Shown here piece after piece: positions 17,714 through 25,413 of a stretch of 46,032 nt of DNA. Every line of letters starts with the position of its first letter. Position 1 is the first letter of the stretch. The stretch is taken from positions 1-46,032 of the IMG/VR virus record IMGVR_UViG_3300031382_000005. One strand, 5' to 3'. The DNA comes from a virus. Below the pieces are notes generated by a model. The model was given only the letters and a program-made list of their open reading frames with translations. It ran no database searches and was not told where the DNA came from. The position numbers were made by a program, and so were the translations under genes.

Positions 17714-18816
17714 TGCATTGCCAGCACAGTAAGGGTCGAATACTCCGTCCCGCCGATGTCATTGACCTCAATTCGGCAAGAGAACTTATCCCCGTTTGTG
17801 GTTGTGAAGTCGTCGCCCGCAACCTTGTCAAAACCGCTTGTCGTGATTGCCCCCGCGCTGGAATTATTGATGATGAACAGGGAAAGCGTGGTGGCTGTGT
17901 TGGTCGCAACAACAGGTGGTGCCAATGTAAACGCGCCACCACCAATGATCTTTTTATATTGCGACCCTGCCGCCGTGGTGGGCGTGTAGGTTCCTGTCGT
18001 TATCGTGCCGTCGTCATCAATTGCGGCTGTGAACGCTGCCGTGAGGTTTGCCGTCGTGTCTGCCTTGAGCGTGTCCGCGTCGTATGCCTGCACGTCGGTG
18101 CCAATCGCAAGGCCGAGGTTTGTTCTTGATGTCCCCGCGTTTGCAACGTCTGACAGGTTGTTAGACGCAAGCAAACCACCTGCTGGCCCTGCTGGCCCTG
18201 CTGGCCCTGCTACACCATCACAACGGTACACCGTGACTTGGCTTTCGCCTGCTATTTGGTTAACGGTGCCAGATGCCGCGCGCTGTTTGCCCTGAACGCG
18301 GATAACATCTCCGTCAGACACAGCGAACGTAGCACTCACATGTGAAGATGACTCATTATGGCCGCTTGCAGCGCGGATGTAACCCGACTGTCCCACACCA
18401 CTGACCTTAGTATTATTATTTGTGATCCAGATACCGACGTTTGATCGCGCTACTGACCCGCTTTGGGATATGTGCGCCTGTACACTTACAACCCCATCAA
18501 AGTTGACTGTGATGCTGTCACTGGCCAAAGTGTAGTCCGAGTCTGTTGCGTCGTTTGTTCCGCCGAACGGGATGTTTGCGGCAGTGCTTACATTGATGTT
18601 AGTCGATGTGTCCGTGTTGCGTACTTGGCAGAAGGAGAAAGGAGCGGCGGACCCCTCGCCCTCCTTTGCCATTGTCTGATACGTTCCGATTGTCTTTGCA
18701 ACGGCCAAACGGTCTTCGTCTGTGATGACATAAATCTGCCCAACGAGAAGGCCATCAGCTGCGGCTAGTGTGTCAAGATCAGCGCGAGTCCCTCTCTTGT
18801 GTTGAACATCTGGCAT
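17710..18816 (-). CDS. Tail fibre protein with collagen-like segment
   Basis: 368 residues. The N-terminus (MPDVQHKRGTRADLDTLA, then GLLVGQIYVITDEDRLA) is the small attachment domain common to modular phage fibres. Around residues 35-190 is a beta-rich, C1q/TNF-like head, followed by GPAGPAGPAGG, a short collagen triplet, and a Thr/Ala-rich distal part. The four-base overlap with the propeller gene suggests co-assembly. Confidence 0.65.
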   Translation of the reverse strand: MPDVQHKRGTRADLDTLAAADGLLVGQIYVITDEDRLAVAKTIGTYQTMAKEGEGSAAPFSFCQVRNTDTSTNINVSTAANIPFGGTNDATDSDYTLASDSITVNFDGVVSVQAHISQSGSVARSNVGIWITNNNTKVSGVGQSGYIRAASGHNESSSHVSATFAVSDGDVIRVQGKQRAASGTVNQIAGESQVTVYRCDGVAGPAGPAGPAGGLLASNNLSDVANAGTSRTNLGLAIGTDVQAYDADTLKADTTANLTAAFTAAIDDDGTITTGTYTPTTAAGSQYKKIIGGGAFTLAPPVVATNTATTLSLFIINNSSAGAITTSGFDKVAGDDFTTTNGDKFSCRIEVNDIGGTEYSTLTVLAMQ

Positions 18817-19269
18817 TTAGAATGTACCGCAGTCTACCGCACCAACGGCCAAAGTGACGAAACCGTCACCAGCATCTTTTGACCAAGACATTGACGTGTT
18901 CATGCGAAAGATGCCGTCAGTGCCGTCAGTTCCCCAGATGAATCCTGCCGTGCCGCCGTCCACGACGGCAACAAGTTCGTCTGTTGAACCCGCAGGGATA
19001 TTTAGCGCAGTTTTGAACGCATCGAACGTGATCTTTTTTTCCTTCAGACCCGTTGCACTGGCATCATGCATGATTAGCAAGTCAGCTGCACCTGCAACCG
19101 TACCAATCGCGCTTAAAGCATCAATCGCCGGAACGACTGGAACCATCGTGGTAGCGTCTGTCGGGAAGTGCGCTGTCTGACGGTCAGTCGTGACGAATAT
19201 CTGACCAGGCAAGAGGGCCGATGAAGGGAGGTTTGCAAAGAGGCCGCGTTTTTGTTGAATCGAAGGCAT
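18817..19269 (-). CDS. Short tail fibre protein
   Basis: 150 residues beginning MPSIQQKRGLFANL, PGQIFVTTDRQTAH, the same attachment-type N-terminus as the neighbouring fibre. Ends one base before the next fibre gene. Probably a head-fibre or fibre subunit; function of the C-terminal domain unknown. Confidence 0.5.
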   Translation of the reverse strand: MPSIQQKRGLFANLPSSALLPGQIFVTTDRQTAHFPTDATTMVPVVPAIDALSAIGTVAGAADLLIMHDASATGLKEKKITFDAFKTALNIPAGSTDELVAVVDGGTAGFIWGTDGTDGIFRMNTSMSWSKDAGDGFVTLAVGAVDCGTF

Positions 19270-19289
19270 ATTATCGTTCCTTTGTTTTG

Positions 19290-19655
19290 TTAGTTGAAAG
19301 TGCCAAGGTCTAACGCATTTGTCACGAATAAACCTCCATCTGTTCCGGTTGTTAAGCCATTGTTAGCATCACTTGAAATGGTTGGTGCGCTCGGAGCAGC
19401 CCCAATAGTTATGCCATTTTCGACCGTCACAGTGGCACCATTTGTGAACGTACCGGACCACGGCGCAGACGCAGCCGACGCAAGGGAAGGAACGCGGACG
19501 TTTTCAGTTCCGTTAAACGAAAACAACTCTGCGGTATCACTTGTCCAATGAAGCTCCCCCTCTGTCGCAAGTGCCTTTGTCGCGGTTGCGTTTATGTTCG
19601 CCTTCAGGCCCGTTTTAGGTCTGATGATAACCGGATGGTTATTTAAGCTCTTCAT
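19290..19655 (-). CDS. Short tail fibre protein
   Basis: 121 residues with TEGELHWTSDTAELFSFNG, the same type of N-terminal fibre domain (GEL...TDT...LF.G), then a low-complexity Ala/Ser/Thr region. Overlaps the beta-helix gene by 4 bases. Confidence 0.5.
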   Translation of the reverse strand: MKSLNNHPVIIRPKTGLKANINATATKALATEGELHWTSDTAELFSFNGTENVRVPSLASAASAPWSGTFTNGATVTVENGITIGAAPSAPTISSDANNGLTTGTDGGLFVTNALDLGTFN

Positions 19656-20536
19656 GTGAGGCTACCAGTCCCGATGCACGGGCTTGCAGGGCGTAGACGA
19701 AAGTCACCATTTAGCGCGTCAACGAATAGAGGGTCGGTCGTGATAACGCCGGAACCTCCTTGGTCGTAAGCTACGTTATGAAACAGGGATGATGACACTG
19801 TGACATTGATTGTCCCTGCACCCAACTTCAAAAAGAAATCACTAATAAACCCATCATTTTCGTACAGTATGATAGTGTTTTGCAAGTTTACATTTACGGT
19901 TTCTCCAGGATCTGTACGAACTGCAAAAATACGATCAATCTCCACAGAACCAGTGACAGCCGCAGTGTTGCTGTATATCGTACAGTTTTTAAGCGTAATC
20001 GTCCCGGGGTCTCGGTCGTAAGAGAATAACGAATACGACCCGCCCGATCCATCAACGCCGCGTATGTTTATGAAAAGGCTGTTCGTGATGTTTGCTGCAA
20101 CGCAATCTTGGAAAACTCCACCCGCCGGAAGTGACCCGTTGCCATACCCCGCCAGCCAAATATCCTTAAGAACCATTCTGTCAAAAGACTGAGGCTCAAA
20201 CGAACCTTGAAATATAGGCCTTGAAACGCTAGACATCCTGACATTTTGTATAGTGAACCCATCAATGCGCGAAAGGGAAGCTGCGCCTATTCTCTCTATT
20301 TCAAGGCCATTAAAATCAAGAATGTTTTTTAAACTATCGGAGCTGCCCCCAACAAGTATTCTGTTACCAATACTAACGTTTGAAATTCCGGCAGTTTGGT
20401 TTATTGTACCTTCTTGAATGACAATAGTGTCAGTCGTTCCGCTGTTGCTCAGTGCATAATTGAGATTAAGCCACGGCGAACCTGCCGACCCATTATTAGC
20501 ATCATCGCCCGAAGGTCCAAGGTAAAAAGTCGCCAT
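19652..20536 (-). CDS. Parallel beta-helix tail spike-like protein
   Basis: 294 residues. Starts MATFYLGPSGDDANNGSAGS, the hallmark of right-handed beta-helix (DUF1565/pectate-lyase-like) phage proteins, and continues with short repeating strands (RIDGFTIQNVRM, GTITLKNCTIYSN, VNVNLQNTIILYEN). It ends DFRLRPASPCIGTG, typical of the last coil. Such proteins bind or cut surface polysaccharides; no catalytic residues can be assigned here. Confidence 0.7.
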   Translation of the reverse strand: MATFYLGPSGDDANNGSAGSPWLNLNYALSNSGTTDTIVIQEGTINQTAGISNVSIGNRILVGGSSDSLKNILDFNGLEIERIGAASLSRIDGFTIQNVRMSSVSRPIFQGSFEPQSFDRMVLKDIWLAGYGNGSLPAGGVFQDCVAANITNSLFINIRGVDGSGGSYSLFSYDRDPGTITLKNCTIYSNTAAVTGSVEIDRIFAVRTDPGETVNVNLQNTIILYENDGFISDFFLKLGAGTINVTVSSSLFHNVAYDQGGSGVITTDPLFVDALNGDFRLRPASPCIGTGSLT

Positions 20537-21348
20537 TAAAATGAACCCCCATCAATAACAAGTGGCGCGGAATAAGCGCCCATGTCAATTTTCATGTTTT
20601 GCACAAGTGGAACGTCGTTTGCGTCTTTAGCATCGCTGTTTCCCGTAATGAGCGAAAGCACCCAAGGCGAAAAGTCGGTGAACTCTATGTCGGGGACGGC
20701 CTCCGCACTGTCCGTCTGGATGTTTACGCCAGTCAAAACAGTCTGCCAAGCGCCATCGAGATAGACCTGAGTAAGGTTGCGGCCCAGTGACGCTGCGAAC
20801 ACCACGCGAACCCCGCCAAGACGTTCGTTTGCATTGGACCCGATAGACACGTTGCTCAAACGCTTGTCTGTGATGTAGTCCGCGCCGTAGCCCGAAAGGT
20901 TGCTGGTCTGCTCTACGCCCATGTCGACAGGGCCGGAACGTGGTGTCATTAACGCGGAAGATTCCTGCCAGCCGTCAACAAATAGATACATGGCGTGGTG
21001 ATCTGTCGCGTAAGCCATTGCCCCATTGTAAGACGTATCACCTAGAATGTTTATGCGTGTATCCATCGTGACAGATGTACCGTCTATGCCGTCTATGCCA
21101 TCTATGCCGTCTGTACCATCTGTGCCGTTTGTACCGTCTGTGCCACGCCCCCCCTGAGTACTCACAACGACTCTTGGTGCGACAGGTAACGAAACGACCG
21201 CCCTTGGTGCGGCAGGTAACGAAACGACAACCTGTTTCGGCGCGGTAGGTAACGAAACGACCTCCCTTGGCGCGGCAGTTACTCCTACTTGAGAAATTAC
21301 AATAGTAACAGAGTTTGGGGAAGTTACGATTATTGTTTTATCTGACAT
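20536..21348 (-). CDS. Tail fibre protein with SLP-AP repeats and collagen-like segment
   Basis: 270 residues from ATG 21348 (AGGG leader; a further in-frame start at 21366 is possible). The N-terminus carries four near-copies of a VVSLPxAPR unit, visible in DNA at about 21160-21290, then a collagen-like run of GTD/GID triplets, and a globular C-terminal domain of about 170 residues (MDTRINILGDTSYNG onward). Probably a trimeric fibre whose shaft is the triplet region. Confidence 0.6.
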   Translation of the reverse strand: MSDKTIIVTSPNSVTIVISQVGVTAAPREVVSLPTAPKQVVVSLPAAPRAVVSLPVAPRVVVSTQGGRGTDGTNGTDGTDGIDGIDGIDGTSVTMDTRINILGDTSYNGAMAYATDHHAMYLFVDGWQESSALMTPRSGPVDMGVEQTSNLSGYGADYITDKRLSNVSIGSNANERLGGVRVVFAASLGRNLTQVYLDGAWQTVLTGVNIQTDSAEAVPDIEFTDFSPWVLSLITGNSDAKDANDVPLVQNMKIDMGAYSAPLVIDGGSF

Positions 21349-21625
21349 GCACCTCAACCCTATCACTGGCTAAAGAGTCGCCATTTGAAAGCTCTACTTG
21401 CAATCTTAGATAATACTTCCCAACAGCTACCATCGAAGTACCTTCAATCGTTATGGAAGCTAATCCATTTGGTCCGTCTACGAGCGCCGTTGTGCATTTT
21501 CCACTTAGATCACCAGAGGCTTCAATTATCACCGGAGACGTGATCGGAATAGCCTCCTCAGCTTCATCCTGAAACAAGAATTGCATCGTGGCGTCTGATC
21601 CACTGGTAACAGAAATAATTGGCAT
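21338..21625 (-). CDS. Ig-like virion protein
   Basis: 95 residues, all beta, of the pattern GSDATMQFLFQDEAEEAIP ... LRLQVELSNGDSLASDRVEV, typical of immunoglobulin/BppU-like fibre-base domains. ATG 21625 has GAGGATAAA. Overlaps the collagen-like fibre start, so probably the adaptor for that fibre. Confidence 0.5.
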   Translation of the reverse strand: MPIISVTSGSDATMQFLFQDEAEEAIPITSPVIIEASGDLSGKCTTALVDGPNGLASITIEGTSMVAVGKYYLRLQVELSNGDSLASDRVEVHVR

Positions 21626-21687
21626 TTTATCCTCGTTCTGATAAAATTTAACTTAGCATTTCTTGTTCGCACTAGCAAGCCTAAAAC

Positions 21688-21972
21688 TTACCGAGACCTA
21701 TCTGTGTTACATCCCTGACAGATAATTCTCAGATTATGTATCTCGTTGGTTCCTCCCTTAGATTTTTCCAAGATGTGATCGAGACTGGCCATTCTTTTCG
21801 CTTGGGCTTTTCTTCCCTCCGGATCTTTGTTTCTTTTTATCTTTTCTTCATGAATTGGAAAGTACATTCTAGCCCCACAACAAGGACAGAAGAATTCTTT
21901 ATTAGCCCAAGCGCGAGCTTTCATGCGGCTTCCCGCTCTCATCGCTGTTTTATGATAGTTGGATTCTGTCAT
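21688..21972 (-). CDS. HNH endonuclease
   Basis: 94 residues with a zinc-ribbon CPCC near residue 30 and the HNH core SLDHILEKSKGGTNEIHNL then CQGCN. Length and motifs match small phage HNH proteins that assist packaging or act as homing nucleases. Lies just upstream (in transcription) of the terminal fibre cassette, between the two terminase subunits. Its ATG overlaps the upstream TGA. Confidence 0.8.
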   Translation of the reverse strand: MTESNYHKTAMRAGSRMKARAWANKEFFCPCCGARMYFPIHEEKIKRNKDPEGRKAQAKRMASLDHILEKSKGGTNEIHNLRIICQGCNTDRSR

Positions 21973-22047
21973 AGTACACTCTCATCGCAGTAAACCATGC
22001 GACCGTTTTCTCGTTCTAGTTCGTTGATCATGTCTCTGCTTCTCTGT

Positions 22048-22266
22048 TTACTTCGGTAATCGCTGCAACCACACATTGAGATGCACCCAGCATAGAGTAT
22101 CCACCCACCAGTCCAATGACTGAGTAGGCTGCGACCATGTTTTTGTCCACATGAGCACATCCGATACCTTGAATTTCTCCACTTCTAGCATCTTTTCTAA
22201 AAAGCTGATGACTACTTCGTTCGGCTGGGTGTTATATCCAGGTCCTGATATTACGTTATCGCTCAT
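22048..22266 (-). CDS. Small protein of unknown function
   Basis: 72 residues, MSDNVISGPGYNTQPNEVV then Trp-rich (LDWWVDTLCWVHLNVW). ATG 22266 has an ideal AAGGA-ATACC leader. Just downstream, a 20-codon frame (22031 to 21969, MINELERENGRMVY) ends overlapping the HNH start; whether it is separate or the end of a frame-broken longer protein is unclear. Confidence 0.55.
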   Translation of the reverse strand: MSDNVISGPGYNTQPNEVVISFLEKMLEVEKFKVSDVLMWTKTWSQPTQSLDWWVDTLCWVHLNVWLQRLPK

Positions 22267-22335
22267 GGTATTCCTTTCAATATTGAACCCAAGAGGGTGG
22301 GCCTTGGTCTAAAATCCGAAAATGGCTTGTCGACC

Positions 22336-22440
22336 TCAATGATCTACAATTCCGTCTGAAGTTGAAACATCATCAACATGTTCTACCTCTACCGACATAA
22401 TGAGAACTGTCATGTCTTCGGGCATCTTTATTAGTTTCAT
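22336..22440 (-). CDS. Small acidic peptide, 34 residues
   Basis: MKLIKMPEDMTVLIMSVEVE then an acidic tail ending IVDH. The AAAGGA ten bases upstream of ATG 22440 supports translation. No family recognised. Confidence 0.4.
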   Translation of the reverse strand: MKLIKMPEDMTVLIMSVEVEHVDDVSTSDGIVDH

Positions 22441-22696
22441 ATAATTGGGATCCTTTTATTTTGGTATTTTAATCAGTGTTTGTTTGGTCACGCTTTATAA
22501 TTGTAAGGGGGCGGGGTTAGGGTGACAAGTGGTTTGTGTCGCGATAAGTGAGGATTACGGAGGATGTGGTCTAGCTCTGGGTACGCGGGTGCTTGTGCCA
22601 AAAATGCAACACCCTGCCCGTTGATGGGGGCGGGTTGCATAATTACAACAGTAAGGGCAAGGCTTGCGCCCTGCCCCTTGTGTCTTGTCCGTCGCC

Positions 22697-23092
22697 TTAC
22701 TTGCTTGGCGCTACCAACCAGCTCTGTGCTACGTTGCTCGCCCATGTAGGCATATTGTGCGCTGCCCAGCCGCCGCGCGGTGGCGCTATGCTACTAGCTG
22801 CCGCGCCTGCTACAAGCGCGTCGCGGTAAGCTGCTAACGTAAAGCCCTTGGGGTTGGCCGTTGTAAGCGCACGTGCAACGTCTTGGGCATATGCGCGGTG
22901 AGTGCCGCCGCGCACGGGTGGCATAATGCCTGCTACAAAAAGCGGCGCTTGTGGCGCGGCGGCTTGTGCTGCCTTAGTACCCTTTGCCTGTTTAGTGGTG
23001 GCCACTGTGGCGCTGCCCGTGGCGGCTGTGGCGGATGGCGCGGTGCGCTTAGTTTTGGTTGCTTTGTTTGGTGCTTTGTTTGTGGTAGCCAT
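22697..23092 (-). CDS. Ala/Lys/Thr-rich small protein in a GC-rich island
   Basis: 131 residues. The first 50 are a disordered, basic Ala/Thr/Lys repeat-like tail (KATKTKRTAPSATAATG), reminiscent of histone-like tails; the rest looks folded (FTLAAYRDALVAG, then PPRGGWAAHNMPTWA). ATG 23092 has AAAGGGG eight bases upstream. Base composition (22490-23210) is much more GC-rich than its neighbours, which suggests separate origin. Possibly a DNA-binding protein; not shown. Confidence 0.55.
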   Translation of the reverse strand: MATTNKAPNKATKTKRTAPSATAATGSATVATTKQAKGTKAAQAAAPQAPLFVAGIMPPVRGGTHRAYAQDVARALTTANPKGFTLAAYRDALVAGAAASSIAPPRGGWAAHNMPTWASNVAQSWLVAPSK

Positions 23093-23207
23093 TGTGTAAA
23101 CCCCTTTAAGGTTTTGCGGGCCGTTTGCGCCCTAGGCCGTTTGCGTTATTGCTTGGCCTTGCATATACCTTACATATGCCGCCCGCATAAGCCAAGTAAA
23201 AACCTCA

Positions 23208-23249
23208 TAACATTATTGCGTTGTTAGGACCAAATACGCAACAATGTTA
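23208..23249. repeat. 13-base inverted repeat
   Basis: Arms 23208-23220 and 23237-23249 (TAACATTATTGCG against CGCAACAATGTTA) match with one mismatch around a 16-base loop, about 120 bases upstream of the GC-rich gene. Operator-like. Confidence 0.5.
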
Positions 23250-23253
23250 CGTG

Positions 23254-23292
23254 TGCTGCGATGCAGCATAGAAGGGATGCTGCGATGCAGCA
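23254..23292. repeat. Two tandem palindromes
   Basis: TGCTGCGATGCAGCA occurs at 23254-23268 and again at 23278-23292, a period of 24 bases. Each is a dyad (TGCTGC/GCAGCA). The spacing of about two helical turns would place two bound dimers nearly on one DNA face. Confidence 0.55.
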
Positions 23293-23334
23293 TTGGGAGG
23301 CATGAAGATAGCGAAGAAAATGAATAGACCAATA

Positions 23335-23446
23335 GAGAGACAGAGATTCTGATGGACGGACTCGGCGAAAATCTTCTTCCTCTTCATCGTCAAACAGGAT
23401 AACTTCTTCACAGAGACAGAGATTCCGATTGACGGACTCGGCGAAA
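23335..23446. repeat. Two copies of a 35-base box
   Basis: Copies at 23336-23370 and 23412-23446 differ at only two or three positions and end GACTCGGCGAAA. Related boxes follow two other genes at 23925-23960 and 24372-24405. Confidence 0.6.
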
Positions 23447-23447
23447 T

Positions 23448-23469
23448 CCCCGCTGAGAAATCAGCGGGG
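23448..23469 (-). terminator. Stem-loop terminator after the 94-residue gene
   Basis: Perfect nine-base stem (CCCCGCTGA/TCAGCGGGG) with a four-base loop, 16 bases past the stop at 23485, followed on the minus strand by ATTTC. Short U-tail, so a weak or assisted terminator. Confidence 0.55.
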
Positions 23470-23484
23470 ACAGTTGTGTGATTT

Positions 23485-23769
23485 TCAGTAATCGCCGGTA
23501 AACCAGCCGGGAATTTGGCTTAGGGTGAGAATAGCAGAATCTTCTTCGTCTTGGTAGCTAACATGCCAGCTAAGAGGACCGACTGGGCTAAACGTGCAGA
23601 TGCTACCTGAAGACATTGGACACATACCATAAAGTTGCGTGATAGCGCCAGAAGCTGGATTGAACTGTGGTGGACCAGCACAAAGATCTTCATTTAGCAT
23701 ATTGATTGCAAGCAAGGCAAAAAGCTGAGCTGAATCTTCGTTGTAGTTTATTTGACAAACATTTGACAT
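23485..23769 (-). CDS. Small protein of unknown function
   Basis: 94 residues, MSNVCQINYNEDSAQLFALL, rich in Cys and Pro (CAGPPQFNPAS, MCPMSSGSICTF). Expressed from its own promoter at 23813-23841, with an AAAAAGGCTACC leader. No family recognised. Confidence 0.6.
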   Translation of the reverse strand: MSNVCQINYNEDSAQLFALLAINMLNEDLCAGPPQFNPASGAITQLYGMCPMSSGSICTFSPVGPLSWHVSYQDEEDSAILTLSQIPGWFTGDY

Positions 23770-23812
23770 AGTGAGGTAGCCTTTTTTATTTATGGCGTTA
23801 ATGCCTACAATT

Positions 23813-23841
23813 AAGGTAGCATGTAACCAAGGTTAGGACTA
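23813..23841 (-). promoter_or_regulatory. Promoter-family site 1
   Basis: -35 TAGTCC, 17-base spacer, -10 TACCTT, reading toward the 94-residue gene. A TAACC-AA-GGTTA dyad lies in the spacer. Confidence 0.45.
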
Positions 23842-23864
23842 ACTCTTTTTGTCTGGGCTTACGA

Positions 23865-23904
23865 ACGATCTACGAGATCTCAAAGATCTTATGGAAGAGG
23901 ATGA
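23865..23904. repeat. 40-base direct repeat, copy 1
   Basis: Identical over all 40 bases to 24284-24323. Contains three AGATCT/GATCT blocks. Placed 24 bases upstream of promoter-family site 1, just as copy 2 is placed upstream of site 2. Confidence 0.8.
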
Positions 23905-23924
23905 TGAAGATGAAGAAGTCCACG

Positions 23925-23960
23925 GAGAGACGCCGAATCGGATATACCGACTCGGCGAAA
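23925..23960 (-). repeat. CTCGGCGAAA box with hairpin
   Basis: Follows the stop of the 75-residue gene by eight bases. CCGAATCGG (23933-23941) and CCGACTCGG (23947-23955) form a nine-base stem with one G-U pair. Confidence 0.55.
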
Positions 23961-23968
23961 TTTGAATT

Positions 23969-24196
23969 TTATCGTGCAGCTTCTCTCAGGCCCAACAAAG
24001 TAGTAAAGAGGATGACTGCTTCTTCTACGGTCTGCATGTGTTCGTTGAGTTGGATTTTCTCACCGTTTATAGACTGAACTTCTACGTATCCATTTTCTAC
24101 GGTAATGACGTAGTCTGGAGCTCCGTCTCCAGCATCAGCTTTCTCTTTCAAGATAACGTCGTTCGTCTTTGAGTCGTACCATGCAAAGAAATTCAT
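23969..24196 (-). CDS. Small protein of unknown function
   Basis: 75 residues, MNFFAWYDSKTNDVILKEK; beta-rich first half and helical end (EEAVILFTTLLGLREAAR). AAAGGCTACC leader. Own promoter at 24227-24255. No family recognised. Confidence 0.6.
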   Translation of the reverse strand: MNFFAWYDSKTNDVILKEKADAGDGAPDYVITVENGYVEVQSINGEKIQLNEHMQTVEEAVILFTTLLGLREAAR

Positions 24197-24226
24197 TTGG
24201 TAGCCTTTCGGTTTGGGTTACACCTT

Positions 24227-24255
24227 ACTATGCAATAAGTGGTAAGGTGTGACCA
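24227..24255 (-). promoter_or_regulatory. Promoter-family site 2 with 9-base operator-like dyad
   Basis: -35 TGGTCA, 17-base spacer, -10 CATAGT. The dyad ACACCTTAC (24220-24228) / GTAAGGTGT (24242-24250) spans from the -10 to the -35, a likely repressor site or RNA hairpin. Confidence 0.5.
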
Positions 24256-24283
24256 ATTCTATTTGTCGTGTCTGGGTCCATCT

Positions 24284-24323
24284 ACGATCTACGAGATCTC
24301 AAAGATCTTATGGAAGAGGATGA
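24284..24323. repeat. 40-base direct repeat, copy 2
   Basis: Identical to 23865-23904, 419 bases away. On the plus strand both copies encode DLRDLKDLMEED in a short frame, but no start site of quality is seen. Confidence 0.8.
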
Positions 24324-24371
24324 AGAGGAAGACGATTGAGAATTATCGAGGAAGATGAGGACACCTTCCTG

Positions 24372-24405
24372 CAGACAGAGAATCGGACAGACTCACTCGG
24401 CGAAA
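24372..24405 (-). repeat. CTCGGCGAAA box after the small terminase gene
   Basis: Begins two bases past the stop codon. Shares CAGACAGAG...ATCGGA...CTCGGCGAAA with the other boxes at 23336-23446 and 23925-23960. Confidence 0.5.
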
Positions 24406-24407
24406 AT

Positions 24408-25046
24408 TTAATCTTCGTTGTCTTCATCAGGAGCAGGAGTTACGTCCGTCGCCGATCCAAATCTTGTCTCCCAGTCATCGATACTCGCTGTTTCAGCTGG
24501 AGCAACTAGAACTCCACCAGTATGGTTCACTGCGATTTCTTGTTTTTCACGGTATGCCTTGTCGTGCTTCTTCAGTTCCAGTTCGATGAGACGGATAGGG
24601 TAGATCGTCTCTTTGTTGACTAGTCCACCATTCCTGTCATAAGTCTCTTTAATTGTACCATTGAAAAGAAGGTTCTGGTGATGCCCGATCAGCTTGTCTT
24701 TGTATTCTTCTTCCTGCATGTAGAAGGCTTCGGCGAATTCTTCGTCTTCTTCCATATGTCGGCGAACTGTGAGAGTCGATACTCCGGCGGCTGCTGCACT
24801 CTCTCCCATCCGTCCCCATTTCGCATACTCTAACAAGAACACTTCTTTCGCTTTCTCGTCAAACTTGGTGCGGGACATGCGGATCGCTGTTCGCCACTCT
24901 CCCGTGACTTCATCTTGAACGTCGTACTTGACGACCTTGGATCCTCGGCTGACGAGCGAGCGTGGGCGACGTCTCATCGCAAATTGCTCGTCGTACTTCT
25001 GAGCGTAGTCTGTTTCTTCGTTGTTATCGTTGTTATCGTTGTTCAT
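24408..25046 (-). CDS. Terminase small subunit
   Basis: 212 residues from ATG 25046, chosen for its GAGGA-CTAAG leader (a TTG at 25076 is also in frame). After an Asn/Asp-rich start, residues 70-100 hold a helix-turn-helix (EYAKWGRMGESAAAAGVS, then TLTVRRHMEED), followed by EEYKDKLIGHHQNLLFNGT, as in Terminase_1-type small subunits that recognise the packaging site. The C-terminus is acidic. It is the first minus-strand gene after the divergent AT-rich region and lies 8 kb from the large subunit. Confidence 0.75.
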   Translation of the reverse strand: MNNDNNDNNEETDYAQKYDEQFAMRRRPRSLVSRGSKVVKYDVQDEVTGEWRTAIRMSRTKFDEKAKEVFLLEYAKWGRMGESAAAAGVSTLTVRRHMEEDEEFAEAFYMQEEEYKDKLIGHHQNLLFNGTIKETYDRNGGLVNKETIYPIRLIELELKKHDKAYREKQEIAVNHTGGVLVAPAETASIDDWETRFGSATDVTPAPDEDNED

Positions 25047-25076
25047 CTTAGTCCTCATCATGTATAGGCGAGCCAA

Positions 25077-25413
25077 GATCGTTGAGATCTCCCACTAAAT
25101 AATTACCATCCAAACCCAAGAAACGCAAGCCACCCATTCATCAGACATCAACTTTCTATTTAGGGGGAGTCAGTCTATTTCTCTGATAAAGTCCCTAAGT
25201 TATTGTAATATACTCTTTAATTTATAATAATAATAATATAATATTATATACTCTACTATCCCCTACCCTCCACCGTAGCTACAGCCACTTTACCCCACAA
25301 CCGGACCCAGCCACCTTTGGGCCTAAACATTAATTATCTCCCGCCGTTTTATTGTGCCTTTACAACGTAAACAGAATAATATATCCTTCACCTTATATAC
25401 AAAGGAGTATCCA
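25077..25413. promoter_or_regulatory. Divergent AT-rich intergenic region
   Basis: About 340 bases without a gene, between the small terminase (minus) and the only plus-strand gene. Bases 25200-25260 are almost pure A/T with a TATAATATTATA palindrome and repeated ATATACTC, flanked on the plus side by a C-rich stretch. Candidate divergent promoters, replication origin or packaging site; none can be fixed by sequence alone. Confidence 0.5.

Noticed and set aside
22488-22745. 85-codon minus-strand frame in the GC-rich island
   Set aside because: No ribosome-binding site, overlaps the end of the better-supported 131-residue gene, and long frames arise by chance in GC-rich DNA.
23247-23411. 54-codon minus-strand frame with a signal-peptide-like hydrophobic stretch
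   Set aside because: No Shine-Dalgarno sequence at the GTG or inner ATG, and it lies wholly in repeats and palindromes that explain its residue pattern.
23865-24340. Short acidic plus-strand peptides encoded by the two 40-base repeats
   Set aside because: No start signals; similarity follows from the identical DNA, and all neighbours are on the minus strand.
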